A stretch of DNA of 64,000 bases. It comes from Coprinus comatus. Its lineage: Eukaryota; Basidiomycota; Agaricomycetes; Agaricales; Agaricaceae. The stretch is from NCBI GenBank assembly GCA_034638255.1, contig JAWPGT010000036.1, positions 124,001-188,000 on the forward strand, written 5' to 3'. Below the pieces are notes generated by a model. The model saw nothing but the letters and a program-made list of their open reading frames with translations. It searched no databases and was not told the DNA's origin. Of this stretch, positions 10,764 to 22,335 are shown one piece after another. Position numbers and translations under genes: made by a program. Numbering within the stretch: position 1 is the first letter of the stretch; each line of letters begins with the position of its first letter.

Positions 10764-12448
10764 CCAATCATACTTGACACAAACAGCCTTTCCATCACGA
10801 AAATACAACACCATTTTTTTAATTCCAATACCCATCCATATAAACTTTCGTTCCGATCCAACTGGTACTTCCATATCAAACATATACAATGGAAACATTT
10901 GATATGGTTTTGTGATATCGGAAGGAATTTCGATACCGTATATACCGTCTGGGAAAATACGTACTATGCGAGTTACGTATTTGGATTCTGTGACGTTTGT
11001 ACTATATGCTATTGATTGTAGGGGTTGTTGTAGACTAGCGAAGTTTTTGAAAAGGGGAATTGGGATGGTTCGGATTGGAGTCAAGATTGGTGATTGAGGT
11101 GGAAATGATGATGAGGAGGATGAGGATGAAGATGAAGATGAAGATGCCGGACTCGAGTGAACTTGTTGTTAGAGAAGGAAACATATCGATCAGAGGCTTT
11201 AGATCGTATATGAATATGCAGTCAGTACTAGAAACTAATAATCGATCTTCAGGAAGCATTTGTGCTCCAAACTGTTTTTGTTTTCGTTCGTCATGAGTGA
11301 GAAATGAGTAAGACGGAGGGAAAAGGTTATACATACTGCTACATTTTCGATCTTTGTGGAAACAAATTTCTTCGAATATGTTCCGTTGATCATAGGATGT
11401 AAAGAGAGATGTGTTTGTTTTAGTAGGAGTTCAACTGTACAACGTATGAGATAACGGTCTGTGAGTGAGATATCGTTAGAAAAATCTCGAGTATCAGGTA
11501 TGAATTGGGTTATGAGTTTAGTGGATAATGATGATACAGAGGGTGTTCTGGATTCGGAATTTGCGGATTCAGATGTTGGCGTTGGTATGGGTTTGGGTGC
11601 TTCTGAGATGACCACATCATAAACATACACATGCAATCGCATTGGCAAGGGGAATTCTGAACATCATAATAAGTCAAACAGCTCCGAATTTTCTTTATTT
11701 TATTTTTTGCTTCAAACTTACCTAATAAATAGACACAGAATTGAACAAAAATCCTAAACTTCCAACGTCCCTCTAACCCATCCGTATCGCCATCGCCATC
11801 TTCCATTCCCAAAGCAATAAAAGCTACCTCTGGACAAGAATATAATTTTTCGTTGGTAGATGTTGGCGGAGCCTGACAAATTTTCCACACTCTAGGTTTC
11901 CCAGTGGTATGAAGTTGATCCAAATCAACCAGCGAAACGGTTCCTTTACAAGTTACGCAAGAAACCAAGCAAAATCTCCCTCCTGGAAGTAAATAAGGCA
12001 TACCGCCTTCTTCATTGACAGTAAACTTTTGAGAAGATACTGTACAACCTGGGTCTAACCAATTCTCGTTCACAACATGCCGACGAGTAACCCATTCCTC
12101 TAGTTTATGTTGATTTTGATCATACATTTTTGGTGGTTCATGTTCAACTAGAGATGATTCGCCTAGTTCGTCACGTAGTTCCCTAGCTAGACGTTTCCAA
12201 ATGTGACGCATATGTGTGGTGGAGTAAAGAATCTTGGATAACTGTAAAGATATGTGGTTCGTCAAAAAAGGATTCTGTGATATTGAGACACAACTGAAGA
12301 AAAAAAAACATACAGGTCTTAGATTCATGATACTCGAATAATCCAGGTACTTCATTATTTCGTCTAATAACTCAGGAGGAAGATCTTGGAGCGAGACTTT
12401 TGGAGGATTCCGTGTCTTTCTCTGCAGTGAAGTACACGCTTGGGCCAT
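10410..12448 (-). CDS. F-box protein with Gly-Ser and Ser repeats
   Basis: Exons on the minus strand: 12448-12314, 12241-11722, 11656-11337, 11271-11229 and 11161-10410, about 589 residues. Residues 18-60 form an F-box (VSLQDLPPELLDEIMKYL, MNLRP, LSKILYST, MRHIWKRL). Such proteins bind Skp1 in SCF ubiquitin ligases and choose substrates through the rest of the chain. That remainder is unlike known repeats here, but resembles the beta-rich regions of agaricomycete F-box proteins (FCLVSC, GTVSLVDL, VWKI). A poly-Ser block comes from an ATC/TCT repeat near 11110-11150. A Gly-Ser repeat of about 10 units comes from a hexanucleotide repeat at 10697-10762. The donor of the fourth intron (11228) is weak, and without that intron the frames do not join. 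The substrate is unknown. Confidence 0.8.
10697..10762 (-). repeat. CCAGAA hexanucleotide repeat (Gly-Ser coding on minus strand)
   Basis: About ten uninterrupted 6-bp units lie inside the last F-box exon. Minus-strand reading gives alternating Gly and Ser; the plus strand is also open, giving Pro-Glu. Unit number is expected to vary between strains. Confidence 0.92.
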
Positions 12449-12889
12449 GATAGTAAGGAAAGGAGATGAGTCACAGCGAATTCCCAGGAGAAGGTCTCGT
12501 TTTTATTAGTTATGTGGCTATCGGTTCAGACATGTGCCTAATACGTATTCCATGCATTGCCACCAGAGCTTAGCGATCGGTTGAAAGTTCAACATGAAAC
12601 CTTTTATATAGCTATAATCATCCTAATGTTCCAGTCGACCCTCAAAATATTGATGGTATGGTTATGCTCAGTGGAGGGAGTGCCGTTCAAGGGGACTAGG
12701 AATCTAGGATGTAGGGCTAGCCTATTAAGTTGCCTGTTGTCCACATGATGTCATGTATTTAAAACACTTGTTTCTTGAACTCATTTCTTATTCTTCTTCG
12801 CTGGATTTTGACAACTCAGTACTCGACATCAACGTAAACACACACGCGTATATTTTCAATACGCATATATTCTCTTTGATCTACAACCA
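12449..12889. other. Intergenic, no gene recognised
   Basis: Upstream DNA of the F-box gene (minus) and of the small protein gene (plus), so it probably holds divergent promoters. A 63-codon frame at 12557-12748 has no recognisable feature. Confidence 0.5.
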
Positions 12890-13090
12890 TACGGTACTTC
12901 CAACCTTGGCTTCTTTTTTGACTGGCTACTAAACCCGTGCATATATTCAGTTGTACCTCTCCCCCCCTGATTTTGTCCACTCAACAATAACACGCACTTT
13001 GATCCCAAAAGCACCACGGTACTTCCAACACCTTGACTTCTTTTATAACAGACTACTAAACCCGCACATATATTCAGCGTATTTCTCCCA
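12890..13090 (+). repeat. Diverged direct repeat, two copies about 125 bp apart
   Basis: Two copies of a roughly 75-bp unit begin with ACGGTACTTCCAAC near 12891 and 13016. Both continue through CTTCTTTT, a run ending CTACTAAACCCG, and CATATATTCAG. The second copy ends just upstream of the ATG at 13104. It looks like an old tandem duplication of leader or promoter DNA. Confidence 0.8.
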
Positions 13091-13103
13091 CCAACTCTTG
13101 ATT

Positions 13104-13565
13104 ATGGAATCGGAATCCGTGAAACAAACCCAGTATTCAGAGTCATTGTCTGATGAGAATGATAGTACAACAAATGGTGAGAGAATTTATATTATACCAT
13201 GTTCAAAAGAATTCAATATCAAATAATAAATTTCCCTATTAGAAATTGAACACACAAACTCTGACTCGATTGAAAACCCAAATCCAAATTCGGAGAAGCA
13301 CGAGGCTGAGCATAGGGATACCAGTGAAGAATTACTTGTGAAATCACCTGGAGTCAGAGAAAATGTTAAACTTATGATAAAAGCAGTAGAGGAACTTCGT
13401 AATGCTTATGAAGATCTTGATGATGTTGTGAAAATGAGAGTACCGGATGGTGATGGACAAATCGAGTCAATGACTTGTGAGGCTCAGAAATTAGAGAAAC
13501 AGGTTGAGATTGCAGAGGCTAAGGTTAAGGCTAAGGAGTCGGAGTCTGGTAATTGTCACGATTGA
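13104..13565 (+). CDS. Small acidic coiled-coil protein, function unknown
   Basis: Two exons (13104-13176 and 13243-13565) give 131 residues. The first 60 residues are Ser/Glu/Asn-rich and probably disordered. From about residue 75 a heptad-like helix runs through MIKAVEELRNAYEDLDDVV and AQKLEKQVEIAEAKVKAKE, consistent with a short coiled coil. There is no signal peptide and no known domain. The intron has clean GTGAGA and TTAG ends and restores the frame, which supports a real gene. The ATG at 13104 is the first in frame after the repeated leader. I do not recognise the family. Confidence 0.6.
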
Positions 13566-15066
13566 CGTATTTAAATCAACTTGGAGTTCTATTGTCGTTG
13601 TTAGTATGACGTTTAGATATCTCTTCAAAGTTCACCTGTATCGTGTTAAGTATTGGATCTTGTGATATGTTCTGAAATCAAAGTGAAGAGTTAGCTATTA
13701 CTACTGTTACTCAATCTCGTGCTATGCTGTAGCAGAATTCAACCGTTAACGTGTCAACGCCTCGTGGCTGTTAAGATGTGCTGTAGAGTGTGAATGAATG
13801 CAAAGGCTGTGATGAAATCAATGTGTGTGTGATGTCATGTATGTAATTTGAAAACAAATCATGATGTACAGTGTATATAATTAGAACCAAAATTCAAATA
13901 CTGTACGTAAAAATCTATAAATGCTGGCGGCTGAATGTACTGCGCAGCGACAGTTTGAATGCCGAACGCTGAACGTTGATGCAAACTATGACAAGAAGTT
14001 CGGGACGCTCGGGACTAACTCGGAATAATGTTTCATCTGACAATTCTTTTGTATATTTTTAAAAAGTGGCTGTAGCTTTTAACGCGGCTTGCGCTCTAGG
14101 CCTTTAAAAAATGACATTTGTGTCAGATAAGATTTGAACGTTTTTTTTAAATAATCCTGATTCTATGAATGCAACTCACAAGAGGGTTTTGAAGTATAGG
14201 TAGGTACCCTTGGTAGGTTCTTACACAATGTCAATAATAAATAAGTAGGTATAAATGAAATAGGCGTGGGCTGCTTTTGTGTTCGCGTTCGTGTTCGTGT
14301 TTATAGTATATTTAGTTTTATTTTAGAACGAACAAAAACGTGGTATATAACAAAAATAAATATACGCTCCACCGCATTTTGATCAAGCGGCTATAAGTGT
14401 CAAAAGAAAAAAAAAATAGTAACAGGTACAGCCACGGCGCTGGAAGGTCTTGAAAGGCTCATAAAACCCTTTATATATATATACCAATAGGTGTATTAAA
14501 TATATTGAGAGATTGGATCAGTTTTGCGTTGATGTGATCGAAGGATTTTTGATATATCAGACAAGGTTGATGGATAGATTGTCTTTGTCTTTGGGGTTCC
14601 ACGAGTACGAAGAGAGAGAGGCAAAGGTTACGTTAAGTAGCGTGAGAGAAAAACGTGGCCGGCGGTTGTTGGTGGTTATTCTGTTTTTTGCGCCCATGTA
14701 TATATCATGATGTATGATGTATGATGTATGATGTATGGATCTATAATCAACTTCATCTTTATCGTAGAAGAGATAATGTAGTTGAGGGGAGAGTTGGTCG
14801 TGTGAGTAGATTTTGTATATGTATCATGTGCATTGTTTGGGTAGGCACAGCATATGTTGCGTCATTGAGGAGGACCCTGAAGAGGTACAAAACAAATGTT
14901 GATGAGGCAGTACAATTTGTATCGTGTTAAGCTGTGTTTGAGGGAACGTGTTGGTGTGTTGGATTTTTTGGGGGCATGTTACTTATGGCTATATCATGTT
15001 TTATATTAACCTTGATGTATATTTAACATGGTGATGCGGGTTCAATAAAGGCTGACCTTTTGAGCG
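13566..15066. other. Long intergenic stretch upstream of PLC1
   Basis: No convincing gene. It holds AT-rich DNA, degenerate CGTTCGTGTT-type runs near 14281-14301 and a heptamer repeat at 14706-14738. Frames at 14513-14710 and 14721-14930 lack domains and start in repeat DNA. Confidence 0.55.
14706..14738 (+). repeat. TATGATG heptamer tandem repeat
   Basis: Four to five copies of a 7-bp unit (TGATGTA phase) in intergenic DNA. Confidence 0.9.
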
Positions 15067-15130
15067 CCCTCTTTTCTCTCTCTCTCTCTTTTCTCTCTCC
15101 CTCTCTCTCTCTTTCTATCCTGTCTCTCAC
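15067..15130 (+). promoter_or_regulatory. Polypyrimidine (CT-rich) tract upstream of PLC1
   Basis: An almost pure C/T tract, mostly CT dinucleotides, lies 107-170 bp before the PLC1 ATG. Such tracts are common around transcription starts of fungal genes. That it works as a promoter element here is an inference. Confidence 0.55.
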
Positions 15131-15236
15131 CTTTATTCTTTGACGCCTTCACCTCCTCAACTTGAAATTGCTTATTGGTCTATACGAATTCATCCGTGTT
15201 TCTGATATCGTGACCATTGGATTAAGGGGAGTAGCA

Positions 15237-18200
15237 ATGGAAGAAGATGGATATGAAGAATTGAGAAGAGTAGATGGTTTACCCGTATCCTCTACTACCA
15301 TTCTCAATATCAACACCAACACTCATATAAAGAAGAAGAAACATAAAACAGGATTATCATTGGGAAGTCCTATGGAATGGTTACAACGTGTAAAGACATC
15401 AGCTATGGGAATCGGCGGTGGAATTGGAATTGGAAATGGATCTGGATTTGGATCGTCGGAGACTGGTACGGGATTACCAAGCTTGGGTTTAGGATCGGTC
15501 ACACGATCTGTCACGGGAGGGACATTGACATCTACGACAATGACTGAACAGCAACTGGAGGTTCCTAGACCGTTGCAGGAAGGAACTTGGATGATGAAGG
15601 TTTCTGGGAAGAAACAGAAAAAAGTATTTCTGAGGTTGGATGCTGATATTGGTCATATTGTATGGCAGAGTAAACAGCCTCGTATTAGTATGTCCTTTTT
15701 TTATTATGTCTCTTTTTTTGTGTGGTGTATTGATGAGGAGGATAGTTCCTATTGAAAATATCAAGGAAATACGTTCAGGTCCATCTACGCGTCTACATCG
15801 TCATCATTTCCAATTGGCTCAGGATTACGAAAATCTATGGTTGACATTGATATATATCCTCGAGGGTCATTATAAAATTCTTCATCTTATAGCTCCGTCT
15901 GAAGAGATATTCAGGATGTGGGAAATGACGTTGAGGAAGTTGCACGAGTATAGGATGCACTTGATGACTGGGTTGGGCAATATTGAAGAGAGACAGAGAG
16001 TTTGGGAGAATCAGTATTGGAAAGGAAAAGAGGCGTTTGAGAGAGATCAGAAGCTGACGTTTGAAGAGGTCGAAAAGTTGTGTAGGAGGTTGAATATTAA
16101 TAGTCCAAGAGAGGATCTCTATCGTTGGTTCAAGGTCAGTATTTTTTATATTATTTTTCTGCATATATTGATGATTTGTTACAGCAAGCAGATGTACAGA
16201 AGAGAAGATATTTGGATTTCGAGGATTTTCGAAGATTTGTCAAATTGTTGAAAACCAGAGAAGAAATCACAAAATTGTTTAATAATCTTAAGGGAAGAAA
16301 TGATTATTTTACGTTTGAAGTGTTCGAAAGGTTTATGAGAAGAGAACAAGGTTCGAATTTACCAGTTGCTTCCTTGGAACTTTTATTCGAAAAGTATTCC
16401 ATTCCTATTCCTATTTCCACTCCTCAATCTCCATTTCACTATCGATATCCTCGTACAAACTCGAATTCACCTCCAGCAACACCACATCCTAATACCAACA
16501 CCACCAAATCTCCTTTTTTCGTTGATTTGGATTTCGAAAAGGAAAAAGTTAAATTGGATGAAAGAACGTTTACACCTGAAATATTGACTACTTTTTTACT
16601 TTCTCAAGATAATTCAGCTTTTACATCTCCTTTTTATTCTTCACCTCCTTCAAAAACTACTTCAATTCCTTCCATACCCTCAACCACTTCGATACCGTCC
16701 ACATCCACATCCACGTCAAGTCCTAATACCAATACCAATATACCTATACCCCAACAAACTCAAACGCAATCAGGACTTCCAACAAAACACGATATGACTC
16801 AACCTCTTTCATCCTATTTCATCTCATCTTCTCATAATACTTATTTAACTGGACATCAATTGGTTGGTAGTTCGACCGTTGAAGGGTATATCAGAGCTTT
16901 ATTGGCTGGTTGTAGGAGTGTTGAAATTGATATTTATGATGGGAATTCAAGTTCTAGTTCTGGGAATGGAAGTGGTTCAGGGTCTAATATTACTGGAGGA
17001 GGAGGAGGAGGAGGAGGAGGAGGAGGAGAGGATGGTTTGCATATAGGTACACCACCTGTTGCTACGAATATGGCTGGGTTATCTTTGATGGCTACCAGTT
17101 CGAATTCGACATCTACTCCGACAACTTCGACTTCGGTTTTATCATCTTCTACTCTATCATCTTCAATTCCTTTTACATCTACCCCTTCAACTTCTACTTC
17201 AACGTCAACACCTTCAACATCAACACCTTCAACATCAACATCAGCACCACCTTCATTTTCAACAACAACAACAACAACCTCAGCACCTTCCTCCTCCTCT
17301 TCAACAACAACAACAACAACGACAACATCAAACGACTCAGAACCAATGGTATTCCACGGCAAAACATTAACATCAAAAGTTCCCTTACGTCAAATCTGTC
17401 AAGCAATAATGAAATATGGATTTATAGCATCACCTTATCCAATTATAATAAGTGCTGAAAATCATTGTAGTTTACAAGGTCAGGAAAGTATGGTTAAGGT
17501 GCTTTTGGAAGAATTTGGTGAGGCGCTGGTTAGGTATCCTTGTGATGGACCTGATTTGGTTGATGGTGGTGAAAGAGAGGAAGGTGAAGGAAAACAAGGA
17601 GTACAAGGACAAAGTAAAGAAGGAAGTTGGATTGGGAAAGCCAAAATTGAGAGGTTACCTAGTCCTGAAGAATTAAAAGGAAGAATATTATTCAAAACGA
17701 AAAACTTGATGTTGGGAAAATCGGATTATATGGGAATGAATATGGGAATGGGAATGTATATGGATAGTGATACGGATTTTTCTTCATCTTCTGCTTCGGA
17801 AAATGAACCGTATAGTGGTATTGGTACTGGGATTTCGAAAAGGATTGGAACTGGTGGAATGGGAGGATCTGGATCTGGTGCTGGAGGAAGAAAGAAGAAA
17901 GGGGATTCTGGGGATATTGTTCGTGGTACGTTTTTTTTCTGAAATTTTTCCGGGGGTTTTTTTTTCTAATTTTTTTCTTTTCTGATTCGTCTTTAAATAG
18001 AAGGATTGATGAAAGCTAGTTCGGTACTTCAACGTGTTAGATCTGTTGGGAGATCTTCCACTTCTTCAACTGCGATGACGATGACGAATAGTGGAGGTGG
18101 AATGAATGTATTAACGAAATCGAATTCCAATTCCTCAACTTATAATGGAAATGGAAATGGAAATCCTATTGGAAATGGAGTTTTGACGAATTCTCCACCT

Positions 18201-20419
18201 TCTATTATGAGTCCATCTACTTCTTTTGGATCTACAATTTCTGGTATACAGTCAACTCCAACTACGAATACGTCATTGATTTCTTCACCACCACCACCTC
18301 CTCCTTCTACGACAACTCCGACTTTACCAATTAACATACCAATTAAAAAATCAACACCAACATCATCCGCATCTTCATCTATTTCAAGATCAGCTTCAAT
18401 TTCAACCACACCTTCTCATCATTATAATCATCCACCTTCATCTTTTGGAAATGGAAAAAATAAACCTTCATTATCAATATCTGCTTCTCCAAGGATTAAA
18501 TCTCCAATTTCTTCAATGCTTTCAAGGAAATTGAGTGATGTAGGTGGTTCGTTTCCTATAAGTGAATCTCCTGGTGGTATTGGAAGTGGTAATGGTAATG
18601 GTATTATTGGGAGTGGTGGAGTTGGGAGTGGAATTTTGATTCGTAAACCTTCTTCTACAACAGGAGGAGGAGGAGGGTCAGGTGGTGGTGGTGGTGGTGG
18701 TGGTGGTAATGGGAAACAGAAAATGTCAATGGCGTTACTTGCTTTGTTGGTTTATACTGTTGGAGTTAAATGTCGTGGGTTTAGAAGGATCAAAATATAT
18801 CCTTCTAATTCTATTCCACCTACACCTATATCCACATCCACATCCATATCTACACCCGTATCCGGTATATCATCAACAAAAACAATAAGGTTAGAGGAAG
18901 GGAGAGGTGAAGGTGAAGATGAAGGTGATGGTGGAAGAGAAGAAGAAGAAGAATTATACGCACCCGAACATATGTTTTCACTTTCTGAAAATTCAGCAAA
19001 TAAAATGATGAGAAGTGAGATGTTGGAGTTGATTAGACATACGGAGGGACATTTGGTTAGGGTTTATCCTAGAGGAACTAGAATGAGAAGTACGAATTTT
19101 GAACCGCATAGGTATTGGAGTGCTGGTATGCAGTTGGTTGCTATTAATTGGCAGACTTTTGGTACGTTTTCTTTTTCTCTCTCTTTATTTTTCTCCTCCC
19201 TCCTCCCTCCTCCCCTTCTTGAAATCGTTGTGTTTGAAATTACGGCTGAATAATTTAATGCTTCTTTTTTGTAGATCTAGGCTACGTTATCAATCATGCG
19301 ATGTTTCAAAGAAATGCAAGATGCGGATACGTATTGAAACCACTTCCATTACGATATCCTTCACTTCCTCAATATAGTCCCGAAAAATGGAGAAAGACAA
19401 CGCATATTTTGAATCTGACGATTATTTCTGCTCAACAATTGCCTAGAGTTAAAATTAAAGATGGGAGTGGGCATGAAGTTTTAGGAAGTGATTCTTCTTC
19501 TTCTTCGTTATCGTTATCACTATCATCGTCTGAAAAGGATAAGGATAAGGATAAGGATAAAGAAAAGGATAGGGATAGGGATAGGGAGAAGGAAAGAGAT
19601 AAGGATAAGGATAAAGAATTTGGGTTTGGGTTTGGGTTTAGTGACGATTTTACTGGAGGAGGAGGAGGGAAAGGAAAGGAATATCAAAGTGTTGATCCAT
19701 ATGTTGAAGTTTCGGTACACGTACCGGAATGGACTTATTGTGTTTCACCTGTTTTGAATTCTTCTGGTTCTGGTTCTGGTTCTAGACCTTCTACTCCCTC
19801 ACATCCTTCATCTCATCCACCTCCTTCACATACTCATACCTCATCTTCAAAATCGACATCTTCTACACAATCCTTCCTATCTTCCAAATCATCCAAATCG
19901 AAATCGTCTAAAAACAAGAATACGAGTGGGAATGGGAATACGAATGGGGCTTCTATTTCAAATGAACCTCAACCACTTAGATTCGCTACTTCATCTGCTA
20001 AAACTCATACTGTGAGGACAGGGATAGTTAAAAATAATGGGTTTAATCCTATTTGGAATGAATCTCTTAGAATTCCATTCGATTCCCCTTGTGCTTCTTC
20101 CTCTTCCTCTTCTTCCACCTCTTGTTCTACTTCCGGCACTCAACCCAATTCCTGCTCTGGTTCTGGTTCTGGTTCTGGTACTCAATTCAACTTGAACCTA
20201 AACGCAGAAACCGAAAACGAAATGAAAACACTTTTAGAATTGGTTTTTGTTAGGTTTACAGTTAGACAAGAAGGATTAAAAGAAGATGCGGAACCGTTAG
20301 CTGTTTGTTGTGTTAGTCTTGGTGAATTAAGAAAGGGGTATAGACATTTACCTCTTTATGATGCTACGCTTTCGCAGTATTTGTTTTCGACTCTTTTTGT
20401 TAAAGTTGGTATTGTGTAA
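15237..20419 (+). CDS. Phosphoinositide-specific phospholipase C, large form (PLC1)
   Basis: The enzyme hydrolyses PIP2 to diacylglycerol and inositol trisphosphate at the plasma membrane. Exons 15237-15687, 15746-16134, 16185-17925, 18001-19161 and 19275-20419 give about 1,628 residues, far longer than usual delta-type PLCs. Domains in order: PH-like (about 105-260), EF-hand-like (about 280-400), X box starting at [15 protein letters not shown] box from [13 protein letters not shown] to [20 protein letters not shown], and a C2 domain ([17 protein letters not shown]). Catalytic and Ca2+ residues are present: His of SSHNTY, Glu/Asp of VEIDIYDG, His of FHGKTL and Glu of SAENHCS. Low-complexity inserts (poly-Ser/Thr/Gly, KDKD repeats) swell the linkers, and one splits the X box. 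The ATG at 15237 follows a CT-rich tract; an upstream in-frame start would be non-ATG. A compact paralogue lies at 35359-38487. Confidence 0.95.
16944..17339 (+). repeat. Low-complexity insert inside the PLC1 X box
   Basis: 132 codons rich in Ser, Thr and Gly (GGA, ACA and TCA codon runs) lie between DIYDG and [13 protein letters not shown]2 has only about three residues at this point. Confidence 0.9.
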
Positions 20420-20838
20420 AAACGGAGAGGGAGGAAGGAGATAGGAGTGGAGTTTTCGAATTGCTTTCTTTTCTTTTTTTTGTTCTCTTGTTTTTGTTCT
20501 GTGATTTATAGCTTCTTTAATTTTTCGTTGTCGTTCGTGTTTTCATTTCTAGTTAGGTTAGATACCAACGTTTTGTATATATAGTAGTTATGAATATCCA
20601 AGAATTTATTTATTTCAGATTTTGAACAGTAGGCTGTACCGCACGAGTTACTTTCAGTCGTTCTAGTATGCGCTCGAACTTAAACTCTTTATTTATTGGG
20701 AGACTTATTCAGGGGGTAATGGATATCGGTACTCCTCTTCCCATTCCCACTCCTGTAACACATGGTTCTTACACTCTATGAAACTATCCTCACTAATAAC
20801 ACGAGTGACAAAAAAATTGCCACAACATTTTGATTCTT
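20420..20838. other. Convergent 3' region, no gene
   Basis: Between the PLC1 stop (plus) and the zinc-finger-like gene (minus). T-rich DNA such as TTCTTTTCTTTTTTTTG near 20466-20482 probably belongs to the 3' UTR. Confidence 0.5.
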
Positions 20839-21734
20839 TCACAATGCATATGGACAAGGTTGACCTTCTTCGTACAAATGAGAACCAATATGGTTGAGTG
20901 AGGATTTCCCACTAATATTAAGCCCACATTTAGCACCCCTAGAGCCCAAGGGAAGCACCAAAGACAAATAACGCGACCATCAAAATATCCTTGAGAGAAC
21001 CTGTGACATACATACATATGATTCTCAAGATCATGCATCGTCGCATTAATCCTCACATTACAAGTTCCCCCCCATCTACAGATGAATGTAGAATTTTCAT
21101 TAGTAGGAGTGACTAGTTTCCATGCTGGTTTTGATTTCTTTTCATTAGGATTCAAAGGCATGGCGAGTTTCCATTTACTGTACGTTGGTTCTGATTCCTT
21201 TTCATTAGGTGTCAAAGGTCTCACGAGTTTCCATTTAGTGTATGTTGATTTTGATTCCTTTTCATTCGTGTAGGTATCGGAGCAGGATGTTGCTTGTGTG
21301 GGAGAGGTTTGATGTTTCCGTTTGGGTTCGTTCGAGGGTTGTACTGTAAGATTAGGGGGTTCAGCGACAGTTGTTATGGTGTTGGTTAATGCTAGTTGTG
21401 GTAAACCAAATTCTATGAACGATTGCCAGTCGGTTAACGGTTGACTAGAGTTTCAAGGGATAGTAATATACTGGATCAGTAAATAAACGAAAAATAAAGC
21501 ATAAGTAACTAACGTTTGCATATCCTGATTATAATTGGGGTGATCTAAGATTCTCCCAGTATACTCTAAGGATGGTGGATTATCCGAAGAGTGGTGCTCC
21601 CGAGACGATCCTGAAGAGTGGTCACCATGATTATTGATGCCTAACAATTGGTTTGGCATAGTTTGGATATTGTATGGGGAAGGGTTGGGTTGTTGGTTGG
21701 AATTGGTGGTCGAGTTATGATAGTGAGAAGACAT
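20839..21734 (-). CDS. Small zinc-finger-like protein with three 20-residue repeats
   Basis: Exons on the minus strand: 21734-21514, 21444-21016 and 20938-20839, about 249 residues. The N-terminus is Asn/Ser/His-rich and low in complexity. The middle holds three near-copies of a unit pairing NEKxS with KWKLVxP. The C-terminus has Cys/His spacing like agaricomycete zinc fingers: FICRWGGTCNV followed by HDLENHM, then AKCGLNI followed by LNHIGSH and GQPCPY. The last intron uses the GTATGT donor at 21015. Reading through it instead gives a longer hydrophobic tail that breaks the second finger, so I prefer splicing. DNA binding is possible but not shown. Confidence 0.6.
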
Positions 21735-22253
21735 GATGAGTGAGAGCTTTCAGCAGTGAATAAACAGGAGAGAGTGCCAGTTCGTCTAGAAATACCTGTG
21801 GACCTTTATACCGTGGAGCTTGAGACTACCATGTGAGGTCTGTATAATCGTCAAAGACGAATAGTAGTGAAAATGAATGACACAGACACGGTTAGATTGG
21901 TTAGACCTTTAGCGTCAGTAAAAATTCTCATGTAATGCCTGTGTATATATACTATACAATCTAATACCTACAGCCATACCTACTAGGTCTGGACAGCCTA
22001 GTAGGTTTGGGAATGCCTATGTATGTCTAGTTTTGATTTTCATGCCTGGTAGACCTACTAGGTAACTCATATATTACAATAACTATCATGTTTTATCATA
22101 CATATATATATATCATAATTCATGAGATTTGGCTTGGACAATGATAAAAAGATACACTCGCTTGTGACCTCTTCTGGACATTCAGTGAATTTTTCTATGA
22201 TATTATTATACAGCTATTTTTATTTGTATTTTTATTATGTTAAATGTTACAAC
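21735..22253. other. AT-rich repeat-bearing intergenic DNA
   Basis: No gene. Several copies of the 9-mer CCTACTAGG or its inverse CCTAGTAGG occur at about 21974, 22003 and 22054, with a further copy at 22552. Surrounding TACCTA-type motifs suggest decayed repeat sequence. Confidence 0.5.
21973..22012. repeat. Palindromic CCTACTAGG / CCTAGTAGG pair
   Basis: A perfect 9-bp inverted repeat with a spacer of about 20 bp. The same 9-mer recurs at 22054 and 22552. Confidence 0.75.
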
Positions 22254-22335
22254 AAGTGAGGTTTGAACCTCTGCTCTTAGGAAGTCTACATACAGTATAT
22301 AAGTAATGCTAAAACCGTTAAACTACGTAGGTAAT
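22254..22335 (-). other. tRNA-like relic
   Basis: On the minus strand, TAGTTTAACGG resembles an A box and GAGGTTCAAACCTC a B box/T arm. The acceptor and anticodon stems do not close. I read it as a tRNA pseudogene or the head of a tRNA-derived SINE, not a working tRNA. Confidence 0.3.

Noticed and set aside
10654..10902. Plus-strand Pro-Glu repeat protein
   Set aside because: It is the antisense reading of the Gly-Ser repeat in the F-box exon.
11158..11228. Continuous reading through the F-box segment DCIFIYDLKPLIDMF
   Set aside because: It looks coding, but leads into a hydrophobic Ile/Phe repeat and the wrong frame for the 3' part; an intron 11228-11162 joins the frames.
14513..14930. Two adjacent plus-strand frames
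   Set aside because: They overlap a simple repeat, show no domain and lack splice support.
16934..17362. Minus-strand frame of 142 codons rich in Val and Glu
   Set aside because: Antisense shadow of the PLC1 low-complexity insert.
20839..21015. Hydrophobic C-terminal extension of the zinc-finger-like gene
   Set aside because: Results from reading through a GTATGT...CTAG intron; splicing gives a second Cys/His set instead.
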